In this document: in pieces, positions 5,344 through 8,772 of the stretch
How the letters are laid out: every line of letters begins with the position of its first letter
Numbering within the stretch: the stretch's first letter is position 1
Assembly: GCA_002404055.1 (NCBI GenBank)
Contig: DHIZ01000332.1
Coordinates: 9,743-18,514, forward strand
Length of the DNA: 8,772 bases
Source of the DNA: Chloroflexi bacterium UBA4733
GTDB lineage: Bacteria > Chloroflexota > UBA4733
Direction: 5' to 3'
Program-made: the position numbers and the translations under genes
Notes under the pieces: model-generated
Databases searched by the model: none
Told to the model about the DNA's origin: nothing
What the model saw: only the letters and a program-made list of their open reading frames with translations

Positions 5344-5360
5344 TGGGACCGCTGGTCCCA
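5344..5360. repeat. Perfect 7-3-7 palindrome in a 208-bp intergenic gap
   Basis: TGGGACC-GCT-GGTCCCA sits between the DUF5679 start (5180) and the stop of the 105-aa gene (5391), on whose downstream side it lies 31 bp away. No T-run follows. It could be a short terminator-type hairpin for the upstream minus-strand gene or a dimeric operator for DUF5679. Nothing else stands out in the gap 5181-5388. Confidence 0.4.
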
Positions 5361-5388
5361 CTCCGGGCGCTGATTCGAGCGGCGTCGG

Positions 5389-5706
5389 TTAGAACGTTGT
5401 CAAGACCACCCCTTCCCATGTCTCGCCCGCTGGCAGCGGGCTGAGACGCAGGCGCGCCGTGCGGGTGTCCGGCCCCGGCAACACCCGCAGATCGCCGAGC
5501 CAGACGACCAGGCGCTGCGGGCGACCGGCCGGGCCCAGCGCCGGCCGGCTGATCCCCAGGAAGCGCAGCTCCCACAAGCCCACGGCGACACACCAGTGGG
5601 CGCCCCAATGCGGCCCGGCGCGCGTGAAAAGGCTGGCGTGTGGGGAGCGTGTCAGCAACTCCTGGGCGAGGAGTCGCGCGAACGTCAAGGGGGATGTCGT
5701 CGCCAT
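5389..5706 (-). CDS. Hypothetical protein, 105 aa
   Basis: I do not recognise this family. The protein has an N-terminal helix (TFARLLAQELLTRSP), then alternating hydrophobic and aromatic stretches that look like a small beta-sheet: GPHWGAHWCVAVGLWELRFLGI (residues 31-52), RLVVWLGDLRVLPG, TARLRLSPL and WEGVVLTTF. There is no signal peptide or clear membrane helix. The start ATG (5704-5706) is supported by AGGGAG with a 6-nt spacer; the stop is TAA (5389-5391). The coding assignment rests on the ribosome site, the balanced protein composition and strand agreement with neighbours. A TGGCGGACA half-site (5734-5742), like those of the HTH operator, lies 28 bp upstream. Confidence 0.65.
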   Translation of the reverse strand: MATTSPLTFARLLAQELLTRSPHASLFTRAGPHWGAHWCVAVGLWELRFLGISRPALGPAGRPQRLVVWLGDLRVLPGPDTRTARLRLSPLPAGETWEGVVLTTF

Positions 5707-5802
5707 GCAGTGCTCCCTAGCGCATGATCACGCTGGCGGACAGCATCGCACTCGGTGGCCGCAGGATTAGGGGTGTGAGTAGCGGTGGAGCAGAAACATG
5801 CG

Positions 5803-6891
5803 CTAAGCGCCTGGCGCGGTAGGGCGATCAGCCACGGCGGCTCCGCCTCCGCCGCCACTCCGTGGCAGAGCCGGCAGGCCGCGCGCCTCCGCCGGCACGT
5901 CGATTCGCCAGATCCCACCCTTCCCCCCAAGCAGGAGCATCCCCCCGACGACCAGCGCCGTCCGGACATCATGCGTAGGCAGCGGCTGGCCGAAGGCGGA
6001 CCACGTCGCGCCGCCGTCCCGACTCCAGTCCAGGCGATCCGGCCAGCCGGCGGCGAAGACGAGGCGGGGATGGTCGGGATCGAAGGCGATGGCGTCGCCG
6101 CGCGACGACAGGACGTAGCGCCAGGTGGCGCCGCCGTCCCTGGTCTGCCACACGCCGGCACCCGGGCCACCGACAAGGACATGGGTCGGGTCGGCCGGGT
6201 CGACGGCGATCGTTCCGATGTCCATCGGCGAACCCGCCAGCACCCGCCACGAGTCGCCCCCATCCCTGCTCTGGATGATCGCGCACCCCCCGCTCGCGTA
6301 GACGGTCGGCGGCGCGGTGGCGGCGACCGCCACCGGCCCAAAGTCGCAGGGATGGCCGGGGAGGGCGAGACGTTCCCAGGTCGCCGCGCCATCCGTGCTG
6401 CGGAAGACGCCATCGTAGCTGTGGGCGACGTAGAGCGTGCCGGGGTGGGCGGCGTCCAGCGCCAGGTCGCGCGTGGCGACCGGCGGCAAGCCGGCGCTCC
6501 GCTCGGCCCACGTCGCGCCGCCGTCCGTGCTCTTGAAGACGCCGGAGTCGCTGGCGTAGAGGATGCGCGGATCGTGGCGGGCGACGACCAGATCCAGGAT
6601 GGTCGGATTGATCTGCCGCGCCCGGCCCAGGATCCAGGTCGCGCCGCCGTCCGCGCTGCGGAAGAAGTCCGCGCCGAGGTCGAGGCCGGTGTAGCCGCCG
6701 GCGTAGAGCCGCCGCGGCTGGTGCGGATCGACGGCCAGCGTGGTCACCGTCGCGACGCCCAGGCCGAGGTGGCGCCAGGTAGGCGCACTGGCGGGGGCGC
6801 CGGATGGGCTCGCCCCGCTCAACTCGGCGCCCGCGCCCGGCCCGGAGAGCAGGACGCCGAGGACGAGCCATATCAACGCTTTGGCAATCAT
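5803..6891 (-). CDS. Exported Asp-box (BNR/sortilin-like) beta-propeller protein
   Basis: A 362-aa protein that begins with a typical export signal (MIAKALIWLVLGVLLSGPGAGA, cleavage likely after residue 20-22) and continues as a repeat protein. Six Asp-box motifs S/T-x-D-G-x-x-x-W are visible: residues 79-86, 121-128, 165-172, 208-215, 250-257 and 290-297. Each is preceded by a strand of the type 'ALDPxxPxxLYAG'. A degenerate seventh blade (LLLGGKGGIWRIDV, 320-332) would close a propeller of the sortilin/YCF48/BNR kind. C182 and C203 could form a disulfide. The C-terminus is a flexible Gly/Ala/Pro tail. Asp boxes shape the fold rather than the active site, so no enzyme activity is implied; the bacterial relatives are mostly uncharacterised extracellular proteins. 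The start ATG (6889-6891) has no Shine-Dalgarno site but lies 7 nt after a TATACT hexamer. A much longer in-frame extension upstream only shadows the glycosidase gene. Confidence 0.87.
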   Translation of the reverse strand: MIAKALIWLVLGVLLSGPGAGAELSGASPSGAPASAPTWRHLGLGVATVTTLAVDPHQPRRLYAGGYTGLDLGADFFRSADGGATWILGRARQINPTILDLVVARHDPRILYASDSGVFKSTDGGATWAERSAGLPPVATRDLALDAAHPGTLYVAHSYDGVFRSTDGAATWERLALPGHPCDFGPVAVAATAPPTVYASGGCAIIQSRDGGDSWRVLAGSPMDIGTIAVDPADPTHVLVGGPGAGVWQTRDGGATWRYVLSSRGDAIAFDPDHPRLVFAAGWPDRLDWSRDGGATWSAFGQPLPTHDVRTALVVGGMLLLGGKGGIWRIDVPAEARGLPALPRSGGGGGAAVADRPTAPGA

Positions 6892-6897
6892 CGCCCG

Positions 6898-6903
6898 AGT
6901 ATA
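6898..6903 (-). promoter_or_regulatory. -10 box TATACT suggesting a leaderless mRNA
   Basis: TATACT on the minus strand ends 6 bases before the A of the propeller start codon, so transcription would begin at or next to the ATG. No ribosome site is present, which agrees with leaderless translation. A matching -35 is not obvious at 16-18 bp. Confidence 0.4.
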
Positions 6904-6909
6904 CGCGAC

Positions 6910-6945
6910 GCCGGGGAGGAGGACGAAGCGCCCTGCCTCCCCGGC
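6910..6945. terminator. Strong hairpin after the glycosidase-like gene
   Basis: GCCGGGGAGG (6910-6919) and CCTCCCCGGC (6936-6945) form a perfect 10-bp GC-rich stem with a 16-nt loop. It starts 8 bp past the stop of the glycosidase-like gene on the minus strand and ends just before the propeller's -10 box. There is no T-run, so termination may need another factor. It may also insulate the propeller promoter. Confidence 0.5.
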
Positions 6946-6953
6946 CGGGCGTT

Positions 6954-8414
6954 CTATGCCGGACGATTCGGGTTCGCGATGGCGTTTTTCATGTCCTGCC
7001 AGGACGGACAGTGGTTCGTGACTTTGAAGTGCTGGTTGACCGAGCCGGGCGGAGGTGGGGTAAATCCCCATTCCGTCAGACCAAAAGAGTCGCCAGTCGC
7101 GCCACAACTGAGGTCGGGAGGGTTCGCATTGGGGTCGGCGATGTTGGGATGCTGGAAGTACCACATCCGATCGAAGTGGTTCCGGATGGCGGCGTACGCG
7201 GAGAGGAGGCAACCGGGCTGCGCGGCCTCGTCATGCGTCACCCCCCACTCGCCCACGACCACCTCCGGGGTCGGGTCCCCGTAGGCGCTCTTGAGGCCGT
7301 CGATCATCTGCCGCAGATTTGCCATGTCCTGATCGGTGAAGCCGCAATGGTGGATATGGACGTTGACGGCGTCCCAGGGGAAATACCAACTGGGAATGAA
7401 GCCCTGGTTCTTCAACGTCTGCAACTGCTCGTAGATGGCTTGCAGATAGTCGTGGACTTGGGTGGTCGCGGCGTCCGAGTTGACGGTGGCGCTCCTGGGC
7501 CAGAGGAGCCCGCCCATGTAGAGAAAGCCATTCGGGACTCTGGACCCGATGCGGGTGTAGGTCTGGTAGAGGAGAGCGACGTAGTTGATCGCGTTAGACT
7601 GAGGGATGTAGTCGCTGGAGTTGCTGTTGTTGGGCTCGTTCCAGATGAAGTACGAGTACAGCCCGGAGTCCTTCAGATTCGAGGCGAAGTCCTCGGCACG
7701 GAGCGAGAAGTCGTTGATGTAACCATTCGTCCCGTTGGTGAGCTGGTCATTTACAGTCACCTTGTTCCCATCGACCATCACCAGCGGGTCGAACTCCGAC
7801 GTAAGGACGGCGTAGTTGTCGAAATCCTGGTAGGTGTAGCGGCCGAAGGCGGTCTGGTAGTCGGGATAGGACACCTGATTGTTGTTGTTCGGGTCCGCGA
7901 TGACCTTGGTCCGGAGCATGAACGGATCGTTGGCCGGATTGCGCAGGGCAACGACGTCTGCTACCCAGAAGTCGTCCACGATACTCGGCGCTGTTCCGGT
8001 CACGCCCGGCTGGTAGGTCGTCGGATCGTAGGAGAAGGACGTCACCCCTTGGAAGGGATCGGCGCCCGTGGCCGTTCCCGCGGCGGCCGAGTACTGATCG
8101 AGCCAGGTTCGCAGGTCGTTGATGTCGCTGGCCTTGATCTGGCGGGTGCCGGGAGCAGGAGCGCTCCCGGCCGACCAGCCGGGGAGCGCTCCCATGCCCT
8201 GGTGCGTCCAGAGATCTTGGATGGCGGACCGGAGTTCAGTGAAATGGACCGCCCTGATATGGGTAGTCGTCATGACTGAAGGATCGTCGGTCCAGGTGAC
8301 GGTGGCGAGGCCAACGGCAGAGCGGCGGGAATTGACGGCCCCGCGCACTTCATTGATGTGGACCGCGCGCACATGGGTGCTCGTGGTCGCAGGATTATTC
8401 GTCCAGGTAGGCAT
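6954..8414 (-). CDS. Clan GH-A glycoside hydrolase-like protein with N-terminal repeats
   Basis: A 486-aa protein in two parts. Residues 3-27 and 40-65 are clear tandem repeats (TWTNNP...THVRAVHINEVRGAV; TWTDDP...THIRAVHFTELRSAI); residues 80-107 hold a degenerate third copy (TRQIKASDINDLRTWL). I recall this 'WTDP..gvTpv(R/K)AVHxxELR' module from surface-associated proteins of Chloroflexota and Acidobacteriota, of unknown role. From about 143 the sequence looks like a TIM-barrel glycosidase: YFIWNEPN (E260, acid/base) and VVVGEWG (E389, nucleophile) are the hallmark pair of clan GH-A, with VNVHIHHC (351-357) between them. Substrate and exact GH family cannot be assigned. The chosen ATG (8412-8414) has AAAGGA 8 nt upstream and gives no signal peptide; a start at 8519 would overlap the upstream gene. 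The stop is TAG at 6954-6956. It lies 28 bp downstream of the tail-fibre-like gene, so the two are probably co-transcribed. Asn content is high and GC low for the region. Confidence 0.8.
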   Translation of the reverse strand: MPTWTNNPATTSTHVRAVHINEVRGAVNSRRSAVGLATVTWTDDPSVMTTTHIRAVHFTELRSAIQDLWTHQGMGALPGWSAGSAPAPGTRQIKASDINDLRTWLDQYSAAAGTATGADPFQGVTSFSYDPTTYQPGVTGTAPSIVDDFWVADVVALRNPANDPFMLRTKVIADPNNNNQVSYPDYQTAFGRYTYQDFDNYAVLTSEFDPLVMVDGNKVTVNDQLTNGTNGYINDFSLRAEDFASNLKDSGLYSYFIWNEPNNSNSSDYIPQSNAINYVALLYQTYTRIGSRVPNGFLYMGGLLWPRSATVNSDAATTQVHDYLQAIYEQLQTLKNQGFIPSWYFPWDAVNVHIHHCGFTDQDMANLRQMIDGLKSAYGDPTPEVVVGEWGVTHDEAAQPGCLLSAYAAIRNHFDRMWYFQHPNIADPNANPPDLSCGATGDSFGLTEWGFTPPPPGSVNQHFKVTNHCPSWQDMKNAIANPNRPA

Positions 8415-8442
8415 GCTGCTTGTCCTTTCTGTCGCTCCGGGG

Positions 8443-8772
8443 TTAGGCGTAATAGCAGCCGCCGGAGTCGGCGACTTTGGTGTTGACGGCGTAGAAGGCG
8501 CCCACGCCGGTGGTGACATCGCCGCTCACCAGGATGCTGCCGCCGTTGATGTAGAGGCTGCCCCCTTGCAGGTGCAGCAACTGCGTCGGGCTGGTCGTGC
8601 CGATCCCGACCAGGCCGCCGTTGGTGATCGACAAGCGTTGGGTGTAGTCGGTGTAGAGGTCCACGCCGTACTGGTTGGCCCCGCCCGAGGCGCGCGTCGA
8701 GCCGACGCCCTCGCCGCTGACCGTGCCGCCGAAGCGGATGTCCGGCACGCCGTTGCTGTCGTTGTCGTTGTC
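8443..8772 (-). CDS. Tail-fibre-like repeat protein, C-terminal fragment
   Basis: The last 109 residues of a longer protein that enters from the right edge; the frame is open to the end of the window. It opens with DNDNDSNGVPDIRFGG and then has GVGSTRASGGANQYGVDLYTD and RLSITNGGLVGIGTTSP, the pattern seen just upstream of the chaperone/peptidase part of many phage tail fibres and bacterial surface fibres ('NQyGLDfyT...RlsItn.G.VGIGTtsP..lLhv'). A Gly/Ser/Asn-rich beta-helical stretch follows (SLYINGGSILVSGDVTTG) and the protein ends DSGGCYYA at TAA (8443-8445). No intramolecular chaperone (S74) domain follows, unlike many phage fibres. A GTG at 8746-8748 could be mistaken for the start but has no ribosome site. 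With the glycosidase 28 bp downstream it may form a surface-fibre or phage-derived adhesion unit. Confidence 0.7.
   Translation of the reverse strand, partial: DNDNDSNGVPDIRFGGTVSGEGVGSTRASGGANQYGVDLYTDYTQRLSITNGGLVGIGTTSPTQLLHLQGGSLYINGGSILVSGDVTTGVGAFYAVNTKVADSGGCYYA

Noticed and set aside
6005..6652. Repeated 15-mer GTCGCGCCGCCGTCC (6005, 6512, 6638), considered as a possible repeat array
   Set aside because: It encodes the recurring DGGATW part of the Asp boxes, so protein repetition explains it. The spacing is too irregular for a CRISPR array.
6892..7212. N-terminal extension of the propeller gene to 7212
   Set aside because: It would overlap the glycosidase-like coding sequence and bury the signal peptide at an internal position.
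5785..8279. Two very long plus-strand open frames (5785-7284 and 6804-8279) opposite the propeller and glycosidase genes
   Set aside because: They are antisense to genes with clear domain motifs (Asp boxes, WNEPN), show low-complexity Arg/Gly/Val-rich translations, and lack ribosome sites. They are by-products of high GC.

Overview
The window is GC-rich (by eye about 65-70%) and bacterial. Gene density is high, Shine-Dalgarno sites are clear, and the accessory content is typical of large environmental genomes. A small DUF5679-type zinc ribbon, a 143-aa 'WQPLSRLP' protein of a kind I associate with Chloroflexota, and a protein with THVRAVH..E(V/L)R repeats all point to Chloroflexota (Thermomicrobia/Ktedonobacteria-like). 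That placement is inference from remembered family distribution, not a database result.

Left part (1-2960), a mobile/accessory segment. The 3' end of an IS982-like DDE transposase gene enters from the left edge. Its terminal region seems to cut off the C-terminus of an unknown 300-codon minus-strand gene. Upstream of that gene on the same strand lie a RelE/ParE-type toxin, a Phd/YefM antitoxin and a complete Xer-type tyrosine recombinase. Just upstream of the recombinase is a perfect 9-6-9 palindrome with dif-like architecture. It overlaps a possible promoter and a 10-codon leader ORF.

Middle part (2960-4470). Divergent from the recombinase is a tightly coupled pair: an excisionase/MerR-type helix-turn-helix plus coiled-coil protein, then a DUF3800 protein (4-bp gap). 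A near-perfect 19-bp palindrome sits between the putative -10 and the ribosome binding site. Its half-site TGGCGGACA recurs inside the gene and again about 2.6 kb away. This is the best candidate for an undescribed module: recombinase and HTH-DUF3800 around one intergenic region holding two palindromes, with a toxin-antitoxin pair attached.

Right-middle part (4470-5706), three small minus-strand genes: the 143-aa protein, the DUF5679 zinc ribbon (56 aa) and an unrecognised 105-aa protein.

Right part (5800-8772), minus strand. The order of transcription is a tail-fibre-like protein entering from the right edge, a clan GH-A glycosidase-like protein with three N-terminal repeats, and an exported Asp-box beta-propeller. 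The propeller is separated from the glycosidase gene by a strong hairpin and may be leaderless. The glycosidase-like gene is visibly less GC-rich than its neighbours. No tRNA, rRNA or CRISPR array was seen.
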